From assembly GCA_964584995.1 (NCBI GenBank), contig CAZPCA010000007.1, positions 1-44,984 of the forward strand: a stretch of DNA of 44,984 bases, given 5' to 3'. The notes beneath the pieces are model-generated. The model was given only the letters and a program-made list of their open reading frames with translations. It did not search any database and was not told the origin of the DNA. Position 1 is the first letter of the stretch, and each line of letters starts with the position of its first letter. Below are positions 34,213-44,149 of this stretch, piece by piece. This DNA comes from JAJTFW01 sp964584995 (GTDB taxonomy: Bacteria > Bacteroidota > Bacteroidia > AKYH767-A > OLB10). A program made the translations under genes and the position numbers.

Positions 34213-37062
34213 ATGAAACTATCCGAAGAAGAATGGGTGGAGGTTTACGGCGCCCGTGAACACAATCTTCAAAACATAGACCTTGTTTTCCCTCGAAACA
34301 AACTGGTAGTACTTACCGGCCTCAGTGGCAGCGGAAAAAGCTCTCTTGCCTTTGATACCTTGTATGCTGAAGGTCAGCGTCGATATATGGAAACTTTTTC
34401 GGCATATGCGCGACAATTTTTAGGGTCCATGGAACGACCGGATGTCGATAAGGTGAAAGGATTGAGTCCGGTCATATCCATCGAGCAGAAAACCACCAAT
34501 ACCAACCCAAGGTCAACGGTAGGAACGGTGACCGAGATTTACGATTTTCTACGCTTACTTTTTGCGCGGACTGCTGACGCCTATTCCTATATGACCGGAG
34601 AAAAGATGATTCGTATGAGTGATGAACAGATCCACTCGGTCATTTTGGAACAGTACGATGGCCAATCCATCCAAATACTTGCTCCCGTGGTTAAAGGAAG
34701 AAAGGGGCATTACCGGGAGTTGTTCCAGCAAATAGCTCAGCAGGGCTTTGTCAGGGTCCGTATAGACGGAGAAATCACTGAAATAAAAAAAGGACTGCAA
34801 GCGGATCGTTACAAAACACACGATATTGAAATCGTCATCGATCGGTTAAGAGTGGGCTCTGAAAACGACCAGCGGCTATCAGAGAGTTTAAAAACCGCTA
34901 TGAAACAGGGAAAGGGCGCATTGATGGTGCTCCCGGAATCCGGTAAAAAAGTCAGACACTTCAGCCAACATCTAATGTGCCCCGCATCTGGAATATCCTA
35001 TGATGAACCGGCACCGAATACATTTTCGTTCAATTCGCCTTATGGTGCCTGCAGTAAATGCGGCGGACTGGGAACGCTTCCGGAAATCGACCTGCAAGCA
35101 GTCATACCTGATGCTTCGAAAAGCCTTCGTAAGGGCGGCATCGCTCCTTTAGGAGAATACAAAGACAACTGGATATTCCAGCAGTTGCAGATGATCGGTA
35201 AAAGATTCGGATTCACGCTCAATACACCCATCGAAGATATCCCTGAGGAGGCGATGAATGTCATCTTGTACGGTAGTAATGAGATTTATTCAACAGAGAA
35301 GGAAAATCATTCCACCATCAGTTTCGAAGGAATCGCCAATTTCATCGCTGCACAGATCGACGATGAAAACAACTCAGGCAGAATGAAAAAATGGGCCATG
35401 GGATATATGGCACATCTTGAATGCCCTGAATGTCATGGCAGCAGGCTTAAAAAAGAAGCGCTCTACTTTAAATTGGATGAGAAGAATATAGCTGAGCTAG
35501 CGCAGATGGATATTTCCGCGCTTTATGAGTGGAGTCTTCACATTGAAAAGAAGTTGAGCAGCAAACAACTGACCATCGGAAGGGAAATCCTTAAAGAAAT
35601 CACAAAAAGGATACGATTTTTGCTGGATGTCGGGCTGGATTATTTAACACTGAACCGCAGCTCTCGATCACTTTCCGGAGGTGAATCGCAACGAATTCGA
35701 CTGGCATCTCAAATAGGATCCCAGCTGGTGGGAGTGATGTATATCCTGGACGAGCCAAGCATTGGACTACACCAACGGGACAATCAACTCCTGATACAGT
35801 CGCTTCGCCAACTACGCGACCTGGGTAATTCCGTGATTGTTGTAGAACACGACAGGGAAACAATTATGGCAGCCGACCATGTCATAGACCTTGGTCCCGG
35901 TGCAGGAATTCACGGAGGAAAGATTGTCGTGAGCGGTACTGCAGACCAAGTAGCCAAAGGTGATTCCTTAACTGCCAAGTACCTTTCAGGCTCTCTCTTT
36001 ATTCCTCCAGGAAAGAACAGAAAGAGCAATGGGAAATCAATAGTACTGAAAGGTGCACGAGGTAATAATCTTAAAAACACAGAAGCTGAATTCCCATTGG
36101 GTATCTTGATTTGCGTTACAGGTGTATCAGGTAGTGGGAAATCCACCCTGATCAATGAAACCCTCTACCCTATTCTCAATCAGCATTTCTATCAATCCAA
36201 TAAAAAGCCACTGCCCTTTGCTTCCATCTCTGGCCTGGAGCATGTAGACAAAGTCATTGAAATTGATCAAAGTCCGATTGGACGCACACCCCGTTCAAAC
36301 CCAGCCACCTACACCGGAGTTTTCAGCGACATACGCAACCTTTTTTCCCAATTAACAGAAGCTAAAGTAAGAGGATACCCCCCGGGATGGTTCTCCTTCA
36401 ATGTCAAAGGCGGTCGTTGTGAGACATGCCAGGGAGCCGGGATGCGAACCATCGAAATGAATTTCCTGCCAGACGTGTATGTACATTGTGAAAGCTGTAA
36501 CGGCAAGCGCTATAACCGTGAAATACTGGATGTACGCTACAGGGGGAAATCCATCAGTGATGTATTGTACATGAGTATAGAGCAAGCCGTGGATTTTTTC
36601 GACAACATCCCTTCCATTTTGCATAAGATAAAGACCCTGCAGGAAGTGGGTCTCGGCTATCTTACGCTTGGCCAACAGAGCACTACACTTTCCGGAGGAG
36701 AAGCACAAAGGGTGAAGCTTGCGGCTGAGCTATCCAAAAAAGACACTGGAAACACCTTTTACATCTTGGACGAGCCCACCACAGGACTGCATTTTGAAGA
36801 TGTAAGGGTTCTCCTGGAAGTCTTGAATAAATTAGTAGACAAAGGGAATACCGTATTGGTGATTGAACACAATATGGATGTCATTCGGGTAGCAGACCAT
36901 ATCATAGACCTTGGACCGGAGGGAGGGGCCAGAGGAGGAAATATCGTTTGCACAGGGACGCCAGAACAGATTATCAAGCATAAAAAGTCCGTCACTGCCG
37001 CATATCTAAAGCAGGAAATGCAACTTTTCAAACCTTTGAAAGGACCTAAACGTACAACGTAA
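34213..37062 (+). CDS. uvrA: Excinuclease ABC subunit A
   Basis: 949 residues, standard length. UvrA dimers scan DNA for bulky damage, load UvrB and start nucleotide excision repair. Two ABC ATPase units are present. Walker A motifs are GLSGSGKSS near residue 36 and GVSGSGKST near 637. Signature motifs are LSGGESQRIRLASQIGS near 488 and LSGGEAQRVKLAAELS near 827. Zinc-binding cysteines are at about 256 (CPASG) and 278-281 (CSKC), in CPECHG near 410, and in CETC and CESC in the C-terminal unit near 736-763. No truncation is seen. The TIGR00730 gene follows 4 bp later and is probably cotranscribed. Confidence 0.99.
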   Translation: MKLSEEEWVEVYGAREHNLQNIDLVFPRNKLVVLTGLSGSGKSSLAFDTLYAEGQRRYMETFSAYARQFLGSMERPDVDKVKGLSPVISIEQKTTNTNPRSTVGTVTEIYDFLRLLFARTADAYSYMTGEKMIRMSDEQIHSVILEQYDGQSIQILAPVVKGRKGHYRELFQQIAQQGFVRVRIDGEITEIKKGLQADRYKTHDIEIVIDRLRVGSENDQRLSESLKTAMKQGKGALMVLPESGKKVRHFSQHLMCPASGISYDEPAPNTFSFNSPYGACSKCGGLGTLPEIDLQAVIPDASKSLRKGGIAPLGEYKDNWIFQQLQMIGKRFGFTLNTPIEDIPEEAMNVILYGSNEIYSTEKENHSTISFEGIANFIAAQIDDENNSGRMKKWAMGYMAHLECPECHGSRLKKEALYFKLDEKNIAELAQMDISALYEWSLHIEKKLSSKQLTIGREILKEITKRIRFLLDVGLDYLTLNRSSRSLSGGESQRIRLASQIGSQLVGVMYILDEPSIGLHQRDNQLLIQSLRQLRDLGNSVIVVEHDRETIMAADHVIDLGPGAGIHGGKIVVSGTADQVAKGDSLTAKYLSGSLFIPPGKNRKSNGKSIVLKGARGNNLKNTEAEFPLGILICVTGVSGSGKSTLINETLYPILNQHFYQSNKKPLPFASISGLEHVDKVIEIDQSPIGRTPRSNPATYTGVFSDIRNLFSQLTEAKVRGYPPGWFSFNVKGGRCETCQGAGMRTIEMNFLPDVYVHCESCNGKRYNREILDVRYRGKSISDVLYMSIEQAVDFFDNIPSILHKIKTLQEVGLGYLTLGQQSTTLSGGEAQRVKLAAELSKKDTGNTFYILDEPTTGLHFEDVRVLLEVLNKLVDKGNTVLVIEHNMDVIRVADHIIDLGPEGGARGGNIVCTGTPEQIIKHKKSVTAAYLKQEMQLFKPLKGPKRTT

Positions 37063-37066
37063 CACT

Positions 37067-37780
37067 ATGATGAGCAAACCGGACGATGCCAAAATACGAA
37101 GGGCATTTACAGAAAAAGACTGGCAGGAAATTAAAGCACAAGACACCTGGCAGATTTTCAAAATAATGGCTGAATTCGTAGAAGGATTCGAAAAGATGAG
37201 TAAAATCGGACCCTGTGTATCCATATTTGGATCAGCCCGTACAGAACCAGGCTCTGTCTATTATTCGCTCGCAGAAGAAATCGCTTTCAAACTAACGAAT
37301 GAGGGCTATGGCATCATAACCGGTGGAGGTCCCGGAATCATGGAAGCCGCCAACAAAGGCGCCCAGAAAGCAAAAGGAAAATCCGTTGGCTTGAATATTA
37401 AATTGCCCTTTGAACAGGCGCCTAACCCGTATATTGATCACGACAAGAGCATCACTTTTGATTATTTCTTTGTTCGCAAACTTATGTTCATCAAATACGC
37501 TCAGGGATTCATCGTATTACCGGGTGGATTCGGCACCATGGATGAGTTGTTCGAATCGCTGACCTTGATTCAAACCCAAAAAATCGGAAAATTCCCTATC
37601 GTCCTAGTTGGTATAAATTATTGGAAAGGCTTGCTTCAGTGGATCCAGGAGGTTCTCCTTACTGAAAAATACATCAATGCCGACGACCTAAACCTTTTCA
37701 AAGTGGTCGACACCGCAGACGAAGCAGTAAAAGTCATAGACGAATTCTATTCGCGCTATTTACTAAAACCCAACTTTTAA
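37067..37780 (+). CDS. LOG-family Rossmann-fold protein (TIGR00730; cytokinin riboside phosphoribohydrolase-like)
   Basis: 237 residues. It contains ITGGGPGIMEAANKGA near 84-100 and LPGGFGTMDELFESLTLIQ near 145-165, the PGGxGTxxE nucleotide and catalytic motif of LOG enzymes. Family members cleave N6-modified adenine riboside monophosphates to base and ribose 5-phosphate, or act as nucleotide N-glycosidases (PpnN-like). Which substrate applies here is unknown. It starts with a double ATG (37067 or 37070), 4 bp after uvrA. A terminator follows within 40 bp, closing the two-gene operon. Confidence 0.93.
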   Translation: MMSKPDDAKIRRAFTEKDWQEIKAQDTWQIFKIMAEFVEGFEKMSKIGPCVSIFGSARTEPGSVYYSLAEEIAFKLTNEGYGIITGGGPGIMEAANKGAQKAKGKSVGLNIKLPFEQAPNPYIDHDKSITFDYFFVRKLMFIKYAQGFIVLPGGFGTMDELFESLTLIQTQKIGKFPIVLVGINYWKGLLQWIQEVLLTEKYINADDLNLFKVVDTADEAVKVIDEFYSRYLLKPNF

Positions 37781-37818
37781 CTCTGATTAACAAATAGTTA
37801 AATATAATTTATACCCGT

Positions 37819-37848
37819 GAAGGCGCCTTGATGCGCCTTTCGTTTTTT
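37819..37848 (+). terminator. Rho-independent terminator after uvrA-LOG operon
   Basis: The stem aaggcgc/gcgcctt is perfect over 7 bp with a 6-nt loop (cttgat), and is followed by tcgtttttt. It separates the repair genes from the signalling operon. Confidence 0.85.
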
Positions 37849-37911
37849 ACTAAAAATCTGTAACCATAGATGGGTCTAATAAGTATAATATTAAACCTAA
37901 AACTCCCCGTT

Positions 37912-39051
37912 ATGCAAATAGAACAATTAAAATGGACACCCGAAAAAACCTGGGAAAGCGTACGAAGTGACTCAAAAAACGCCCAGGACTATCAATTGGT
38001 CATCGTTTTTGGCAGTACAACATTGCTATCGTCCAATGGATTTTACGAAGAAATCCGGAATAAATATCCAACGGCCGAAATTATGATGAATTCTACATCG
38101 GGAGAAATCATTGACACACAAGTGAACGATGAAACAATTTCCCTGACAGCGATTCGCTTTGACAAAACTAAAATCCAATCCAACAGCATATTAATTAATG
38201 ATTGTTTAAATAGCAGGGAGGCGGGCAATAAAATCGCTGAAAAATTCGAAAAGCAGAATCTCAGCAATATTCTTATCATATCCGACGGACAACTGGTCAA
38301 TGGTAGTGATCTCGTTATAGGCTTGCAGGAAAAACTGGGAAATAACGTAGTCATCACAGGGGGACTTGCGGGTGACGGTAGCAGGTTTCAGAAAACACTG
38401 GTTGGGTTGAATGAACAACCCGCTGAAGGTAAAATTGTGGCCGTAGGTTTCTACGGAAATCATCTTAAAGTTTCTCATGGAAGTATGGGTGGCTGGGATC
38501 CATTCGGACCTGAACGGCTTGTCACAAAATCAAAAGACAATGTTTTGTATGAAATCGATAATAAACCAGCGCTGGAGATATACAAGAAATACCTTGGCGA
38601 ATACTCCGATGAATTGCCCGGCAGTGCTTTGTTATTCCCTTTAAGTATCAAAAATCAGGATAACAATCAATCCATTGTACGCACAATTTTATCAATCAAC
38701 GAAGATGAACAAAGCTTGACATTTGCCGGCAATATTCCACAAGGTAGTCTGGCTCAATTAATGAAGGCAAATTTCGATCGACTTATAGAGGGTGCTTCCA
38801 ACGCTGCCACAACCACCCTTGATAAATTAAACAACCCTGACCTCGCAATCCTCATAAGCTGTGTAGGCAGGAAACTTGTATTGAATCAGCGGATAGAAGA
38901 AGAAGTGGAAGTGATAAAAGACATTTTTGGAAAAGACACGGCCATTACAGGGTTTTACTCCTACGGTGAAATATCTCCGGTAAAGGGATTTTCCAATTGC
39001 GAACTACACAATCAAACCATGACGATTACCACTATGAGCGAACTTGCTTAA
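37912..39051 (+). CDS. FIST-domain protein (FIST N + FIST C), stand-alone ligand-binding sensor
   Basis: 379 residues from ATG 37912; an earlier ATG at 37870 adds 14 residues of non-family sequence. FIST_N covers about 25-215: VIVFGSTTLLSSNGF, MNSTSGEI, VVITGGLAGDGSRFQKT, IVAVGFYGNHLKVSHGSMGGWDPFGP. FIST_C covers about 215-370: YEIDNKPALEIYKKYLG, LAILISCVGRKLVLNQRIEEE and ITGFYSYGEISP. FIST domains are thought to bind small molecules and are usually linked to kinases, cyclic-di-GMP enzymes or chemoreceptors. Here the domain stands alone, 1 bp before a histidine kinase with no sensor domain. I infer that it senses an unknown ligand for that kinase. No signal peptide or membrane segment, so cytoplasmic. 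Confidence 0.93.
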   Translation: MQIEQLKWTPEKTWESVRSDSKNAQDYQLVIVFGSTTLLSSNGFYEEIRNKYPTAEIMMNSTSGEIIDTQVNDETISLTAIRFDKTKIQSNSILINDCLNSREAGNKIAEKFEKQNLSNILIISDGQLVNGSDLVIGLQEKLGNNVVITGGLAGDGSRFQKTLVGLNEQPAEGKIVAVGFYGNHLKVSHGSMGGWDPFGPERLVTKSKDNVLYEIDNKPALEIYKKYLGEYSDELPGSALLFPLSIKNQDNNQSIVRTILSINEDEQSLTFAGNIPQGSLAQLMKANFDRLIEGASNAATTTLDKLNNPDLAILISCVGRKLVLNQRIEEEVEVIKDIFGKDTAITGFYSYGEISPVKGFSNCELHNQTMTITTMSELA

Positions 39052-39052
39052 A

Positions 39053-40129
39053 ATGTCTCACAAACTACTTCAACGACAACTGAACAAACACCTCGGAGAA
39101 TTTCAACATGACCCGAGGCTGGCAGCTTTTCTAAAAGCAGTAGGAGAAAGTTACGAGCACTTTGACCGCGACCGCCAATTGCTGGAAAGGTCCATGAATA
39201 TAAGCTCTGAAGAACTAAGGGAAGCCAACGAATCCATCAGCAATGAAATAAATAAGCAACAACTAGCTATACTTCAGCTGATAGAATCCTTAGAAAATTT
39301 AAATATCGATCTTGAAAACAACACGGACATAAGTTCCAACCTTTTGGCTATAGCCGAAAAGGTGAAAGAGGAAACGCAGATAAAAAAGGAAATTGAAAAG
39401 AAATTACAGGATAATATAAACCATCTAAAAAAGATAAACCACGACCTGGATCAATTTGCCTATGTTGTTTCTCACGACCTGAAGGCCCCTTTACGCGCCA
39501 TCAGTAGTCTTGCTGAATGGATTGAAGAAGATACCGGAGACAAGCTCAGTGAAGACAGTCGTAAAAACCTGCAACTCTTAAAAGGCCGTGTACTGCGGAT
39601 GGAAAACCTCATTCACGGGATTTTGGCATATGCCAAAGCAGGAAAAATAAAAGGTGACAACAAATTAATCGATAGCGCTGCCTTTGTCCATGAAGTGGTC
39701 GAAATATTATCCACAAACAATAGTTTCCATTGCACTTTCAGTGGCGAATGGCCGGTATTCGAAACGGATACCATACGATTGCACCAGGTACTTCTGAATA
39801 TCATCAGCAACGCCATCAAGCACAACAATAAACAGGATCCTCGTATACAAATAAATTGCCTGACTCATCCGACACATTGCCAAATATCGATAACGGATAA
39901 CGGTCCAGGAATTGAGACTGAATACCATCAAAAGATTTTTGTTCTCTTCCAGACATTGACCACCCGTGACCAATTTGAAAGTACTGGCATTGGACTATCC
40001 ATCGTTAAGAAAATAATCGAAGAACAAGGCGGAGAAATCCATGTGCAATCCAAAATGGGAGAAGGCACAACTTTCTCCTTCACCTGGCCGTTCGAACCAA
40101 ATCAGCCCATTAAAACCACAACACTATGA
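39053..40129 (+). CDS. Soluble sensor histidine kinase
   Basis: 358 residues from ATG 39053; a TTG at 39044 is a weaker option. There is no membrane segment. Residues about 1-50 are a basic helical stretch, and 50-130 are predicted coiled coil (LLERSMNISSEELREANESI, KEEIEKKLQ-like repeats). HisKA has the phospho-accepting His141 in VVSHDLKAPLRA, followed by the ATP-binding domain with NIISNAIKHNN (N box), DNGPGIE (G1), and STGIGLSIVKKIIEEQGG (G2). It lacks PAS, GAF or other sensor modules, so the input is probably the upstream FIST protein. It overlaps the response regulator by ATGA and starts 1 bp after the FIST stop. Confidence 0.95.
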   Translation: MSHKLLQRQLNKHLGEFQHDPRLAAFLKAVGESYEHFDRDRQLLERSMNISSEELREANESISNEINKQQLAILQLIESLENLNIDLENNTDISSNLLAIAEKVKEETQIKKEIEKKLQDNINHLKKINHDLDQFAYVVSHDLKAPLRAISSLAEWIEEDTGDKLSEDSRKNLQLLKGRVLRMENLIHGILAYAKAGKIKGDNKLIDSAAFVHEVVEILSTNNSFHCTFSGEWPVFETDTIRLHQVLLNIISNAIKHNNKQDPRIQINCLTHPTHCQISITDNGPGIETEYHQKIFVLFQTLTTRDQFESTGIGLSIVKKIIEEQGGEIHVQSKMGEGTTFSFTWPFEPNQPIKTTTL

Positions 40130-40584
40130 CGCATAACGAAGACCGAACAATGAACATCCTACTCATTGAGGATGACAGTGTTGACGTAATGAATGTCCAA
40201 CGCGCATTTAAAAAGAACAACATGACCAACCCACTACATATCGCCTTCAACGGTGTGGAAGCCTTGAATATGCTGCGGGGACAAAACGGAAAAGCGAAAC
40301 TAAATCCATGTCCGAGAATCATTCTGCTCGATATCAATATGCCCAAAATGAACGGACTTGAATTCTTAAAAGAACTGCGGAAAGATCCTGAATTGAGCTC
40401 TCTGTCCGTATTTGTGATGACTACATCCAACGATGACCAGGATAAAATCGAAGCCTATAGATTGAATGTGGCGGGATATATCCTGAAGCCTCTTTCATTT
40501 GAAAAATTTGTTCAGGCAGTTTCAATACTTAATAGCTACTGGAAATTATGTGAACTACCAGAACCTGTCAGTATATCACAATAG
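40126..40584 (+). CDS. Single-domain response regulator (CheY/Rcp1-like)
   Basis: 152 residues; ATG 40126 forms an ATGA overlap with the kinase stop, and a second ATG at 40150 is the nearer one to the fold. The receiver domain has IEDDSVDV, the phospho-acceptor Asp69 in IILLDINMPKMNG, the Thr of FVMTTS and the Lys of YILKPLSF. The wider form with 'N.P...G.EALNMLRG' resembles Rcp1-type partners of phytochrome-like kinases. There is no output domain, so it probably passes phosphate onward, here to the hybrid kinase Hpt domain or the NtrC-like protein, or controls a target by protein contact. Confidence 0.95.
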   Translation: MTHNEDRTMNILLIEDDSVDVMNVQRAFKKNNMTNPLHIAFNGVEALNMLRGQNGKAKLNPCPRIILLDINMPKMNGLEFLKELRKDPELSSLSVFVMTTSNDDQDKIEAYRLNVAGYILKPLSFEKFVQAVSILNSYWKLCELPEPVSISQ

Positions 40585-40590
40585 ATATTC

Positions 40591-42933
40591 ATGTTGAACA
40601 TACATATTATTGAAGATTGTCAGCAGGATAGCAGCATCCTTGCAGGAATGCTTGAACGATGCGGAACACCTGTGCAGATCAGTTTCAGCAAGAGTCTGCA
40701 TACCGCCATCGAAATGTGCAACCAAAAAGATTTTCATTGTACATTTCTGGATTACCAATTGCCGGACAACACCGGCGAAGCTTTTCTTCATTACACCAAT
40801 AAAACCAATAATCGGAGTTTTGTAATCGTTGTAACCAGCCATGAAGACCTGCAAACAGCTGTAGACTGCATGAAACTGGGAGCGGTTGACTATATACCAA
40901 AAAAGGATTTGAGCGTAACAACCCTCATCAAAAGCCTAAACTATATACAACTTTTGCTGCAAGCAAGAAAAGATGTCATTGAAGCCGAAACGGCGCTGCA
41001 AGCTACCGAATCCAAGCTCAACCAAATCATCGCTCAGTCGCCAGTAGTAGTCTATGACATAGACGCAAAAGGGACTATCACCTTATGTCGTGGAGAGCAT
41101 GCCAACCTTACGACTTACGAACACAAGCGAATGATTGGTAAAAGCCTGAGCGAAACAGGAAATGAATTACCTGTAAGGTATATTGATTTTATAAAAGCCA
41201 AGGAGAAAGGTCACCTGAGGTGCCAAACATCTATTGAAGACCACTTCTTCGATGTGAACTACATGCCTGTTTATAATGAGGCCACAGGGGAAATAAAAGG
41301 TATGACGGTAGTTGCTGTCGACAATACCACCTTCATGCAGCAAAACAAAAACCTTCAGCATCAGCTTGAACACAAAGACATAACTGCCAAACTCAAGGAA
41401 CAATTCCTTGCCACCGTAAGTCATGAAATAAGGACACCGATACATGGAATCATCAGCCTGGCACAATTCCTCTACAATACTGAACTGAGCGAAGACCAAG
41501 AAAACTTCCTACGACTGATCAGAAAATCAGCAGACAATCTATTAGTGATCGTGAACGACATTCTTGATTTATCCAAATTGAACGCTGATAAAATGGTATT
41601 TGAAGAAATTCCGTTCAGTATCAAGGACACAATCAACACCTCCCTCTCATCCTTCTTACCCAAAACAATTGAAAAGAATATTGAAATATCGTTTATATCC
41701 AGCAATGAATTACCCGATGCGCTCGTAGGCGACCCCGTACGATTGACACAGATCCTGAACAACCTTATCGGGAATGCTGTAAAATTCACCGAAAAAGGAC
41801 AAATCAGCATCCGCACCCAATTGAAAGAAAGCAACAACCGCTCGGTCATTGTTCAAATTGAGATTCAAGACACCGGCATTGGTATTCCAGCGAATAAATT
41901 GGACAGTATTTTCGACTCCTTTTATCAAGCAGGAAGTGATACCAGCAGAATATACGGTGGAACCGGTCTTGGACTCAGCATAACAAAGCAACTCGTAGAC
42001 CGTCTTGGAGGCAATATTCATGTAAGAAGCAAACTTAAATCAGGTACAACCTTTACAGTCAGCCTTCCGTATACCATTTGTACTGACATTTATCAGTGCA
42101 ACAAAGTAGAAAAGAAAATGGCTGAAAATCTGGATACTAAAATCACCGTTTTGGTTGCGGAGGACCATGATATAAACAGATTCATCATCGCAAAAATGAT
42201 GAAAGACTGGCAAATGAAATGCGATTTCGCTGTAAACGGTCGTGAGGCTGTTGATTTCGCTTGCAAAAAACCTTACGATGTTATACTAATGGACGTAGAA
42301 ATGCCTGACATGAATGGATACCAGGCTACTGACAAAATCAGGAAAGCAAAAAACTCCATCAATCAGCAAACACCGATTATAGCCATGACGGGCCATGCCC
42401 TACAGGGTGAAAAGGAAAAATGCCTGGCTGTCGGAATGAACGAGTACCTATCAAAACCATTCAAATCTGACGAGCTTAAAATGAAAATCATAGAAAAAGC
42501 AGAGCAATACAAGAGCAGTCGTGCTACAACAAATAAAAAACACGAGAAAAACCCACTTGAACACCGTAATGACACCACTAAAATAACTCATCTCGATTTC
42601 CTGAAAGAGATTTCAGATAATAATGAAGTTTTTTATTTTGAGTTCATTCAGATGTTCCTTCGCAACTGCCCAGAATCACTGCAAGACATAAAAGATGGAA
42701 TAGCATCCTATGACTGGGAAAAAATAAGGCAAGCGGCCCACAAAGCCAAACCCTCCTTCAATTATGTTGGAATGAAAGAATGTTCCTTACGGGCCGCAAA
42801 AATGGAGGAATGCGCCCGGAATAAAGGACAAATGGAAGCAATAAAGGAACATTACATCTTCATTGAAAGACAAAGCATGATGGCTTTTGCTGAATTAAGT
42901 TACGAACTGAAAAGCGCTAAACACCCTCAATAA
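40591..42933 (+). CDS. Hybrid histidine kinase: REC-PAS-HisKA-HATPase-REC-Hpt
   Basis: 780 residues without a membrane segment. An N-terminal receiver (1-120) has Asp54 in FLDYQLPD and Lys in YIPKKDL. A PAS-like domain (about 140-255) follows, starting with LNQIIAQSPVVVYDIDAKG. HisKA has His278 in VSHEIRTPIHGI. The ATPase domain (about 380-495) has NNLIGNAVKF, DTGIGIP and GTGLGLSI. A second receiver (about 517-640) has Asp568 in VILMDVEMPDMNG. The C-terminal Hpt module (about 660-780) has His717 in AAHKAKPSFNYVG. All relay steps His-Asp-His are therefore in one chain, plus an extra receiver at the N-terminus that can take phosphate from the first kinase. It starts 6 bp after the response regulator. 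Confidence 0.95.
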   Translation: MLNIHIIEDCQQDSSILAGMLERCGTPVQISFSKSLHTAIEMCNQKDFHCTFLDYQLPDNTGEAFLHYTNKTNNRSFVIVVTSHEDLQTAVDCMKLGAVDYIPKKDLSVTTLIKSLNYIQLLLQARKDVIEAETALQATESKLNQIIAQSPVVVYDIDAKGTITLCRGEHANLTTYEHKRMIGKSLSETGNELPVRYIDFIKAKEKGHLRCQTSIEDHFFDVNYMPVYNEATGEIKGMTVVAVDNTTFMQQNKNLQHQLEHKDITAKLKEQFLATVSHEIRTPIHGIISLAQFLYNTELSEDQENFLRLIRKSADNLLVIVNDILDLSKLNADKMVFEEIPFSIKDTINTSLSSFLPKTIEKNIEISFISSNELPDALVGDPVRLTQILNNLIGNAVKFTEKGQISIRTQLKESNNRSVIVQIEIQDTGIGIPANKLDSIFDSFYQAGSDTSRIYGGTGLGLSITKQLVDRLGGNIHVRSKLKSGTTFTVSLPYTICTDIYQCNKVEKKMAENLDTKITVLVAEDHDINRFIIAKMMKDWQMKCDFAVNGREAVDFACKKPYDVILMDVEMPDMNGYQATDKIRKAKNSINQQTPIIAMTGHALQGEKEKCLAVGMNEYLSKPFKSDELKMKIIEKAEQYKSSRATTNKKHEKNPLEHRNDTTKITHLDFLKEISDNNEVFYFEFIQMFLRNCPESLQDIKDGIASYDWEKIRQAAHKAKPSFNYVGMKECSLRAAKMEECARNKGQMEAIKEHYIFIERQSMMAFAELSYELKSAKHPQ

Positions 42934-42939
42934 AACAGC

Positions 42940-44115
42940 ATGAACGCAGGAAAGATATTCATCATTGAAGATGACGAGATGGTAGCCGCTGTCATCCGCC
43001 AAACTTTAGTCAAATTTGACAGGTTTGAGACGCAAGTATTCCAAACAGCAGAGGATTGCATTGCCCATCTTCATGAACAACCTGATATCATATTGATTGA
43101 TTACAATCTGCCTGGGATGGACGGGCTTAGCTTACTGAAAAAGGTCAAGTCGGCTTGTCCTTCCGTTCTTGTCATTGTTTGTTCCGGACAGGAAGACGTC
43201 CAGGTGGTTGTGTCCTGCTATCAGCAAGGCGCTAATGATTATATCCTTAAAAACGACCAGATGCTTGCAGCGATTGAAAACTCTGTAAGAAATCTATCCA
43301 TGAACGTCACCCTACGGAAAGAAGTCGAGTTTCTGAAGGACCAGATCATTGACCGAAATAAATACTCCAACATCATTGGAAACAGCCATGCCGTACTCCG
43401 TGTATTGCGACTCATACAGAAAGTTGAGAAGAATAACATGATGGTCCTGGTCACCGGACAAAGTGGAACCGGCAAGGAACTCGTAGCCAAGGCACTGCAC
43501 TACAACTCTGCGCGATCAAGAAAACCATTTGTTATCGTCAACATGGGAGCTATTCCAACAGAACTGGTAGAGAGCGAACTTTTCGGACATGAAAAAGGAG
43601 CATTCACGGATGCGCGTGAAAGACGCATCGGTAAGTTTGAAGAGGCAGATGGTGGGACGATATTCCTGGACGAAATCGGCGAAATGGACCTTTCGCTTCA
43701 ATCCAAGCTGCTGAGGGTGCTACAAGAAAAAGAAGTCACACGCATAGGAAGCAATAAAACCATCAAGCTTGACTTCCGGTTGATTGCTGCAACCAATAAA
43801 AACCTAATCCAGGAAGTCAAAGATGGAAAATTCCGTGAGGATTTATTCTATAGAATTCAGGGATTCCTTATACACCTACCTCCATTAAAAGAGCGCGGCG
43901 ATGACATACTTCTGCTTGCCAAATCCTTCCTTCAGGATTTTTGCCAATTGAACAAGCTTCCTACCATCCAAATTTCCAAAGAGGCATCCAAATTCATGCT
44001 CGACTATGACTGGCCGGGAAATGTGCGAGAACTGAAAGCTGTCATCGAGCGGGCAGCTTTAATGTCTGAAAACAATAACATAACTGTAGAGGACCTCACC
44101 TTCGTAACTGCGTGA
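42940..44115 (+). CDS. NtrC-type sigma-54 activator, REC-AAA+ without DNA-binding domain
   Basis: 391 residues. The receiver domain (1-120) has Asp54 in IILIDYNLPGMDG. The AAA+ domain (about 140-370) has Walker A GQSGTGKE near 173, GAFTDA near 219 (in place of the common GAFTGA sigma-54-contact loop), Walker B GTIFLDEIGEM near 240 and the arginine fingers in FREDLFYRI. It ends at VEDLTFVTA, where most NtrC proteins (about 450-480 residues) continue into a Fis-type helix-turn-helix. No reading frame downstream restores one. It may act from solution on sigma-54 holoenzyme, or be brought to DNA by a partner. It begins 6 bp after the hybrid kinase. Confidence 0.93.
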   Translation: MNAGKIFIIEDDEMVAAVIRQTLVKFDRFETQVFQTAEDCIAHLHEQPDIILIDYNLPGMDGLSLLKKVKSACPSVLVIVCSGQEDVQVVVSCYQQGANDYILKNDQMLAAIENSVRNLSMNVTLRKEVEFLKDQIIDRNKYSNIIGNSHAVLRVLRLIQKVEKNNMMVLVTGQSGTGKELVAKALHYNSARSRKPFVIVNMGAIPTELVESELFGHEKGAFTDARERRIGKFEEADGGTIFLDEIGEMDLSLQSKLLRVLQEKEVTRIGSNKTIKLDFRLIAATNKNLIQEVKDGKFREDLFYRIQGFLIHLPPLKERGDDILLLAKSFLQDFCQLNKLPTIQISKEASKFMLDYDWPGNVRELKAVIERAALMSENNNITVEDLTFVTA

Positions 44116-44149
44116 ATGAGCAACCCTTTCAACGTGCGGGAGAACGTGT

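Noticed and set aside
44131..44148. Direct repeat aacgtg twice with 12-bp spacing
   Set aside because: Only 6 bp long and close to chance; no further copy nearby.
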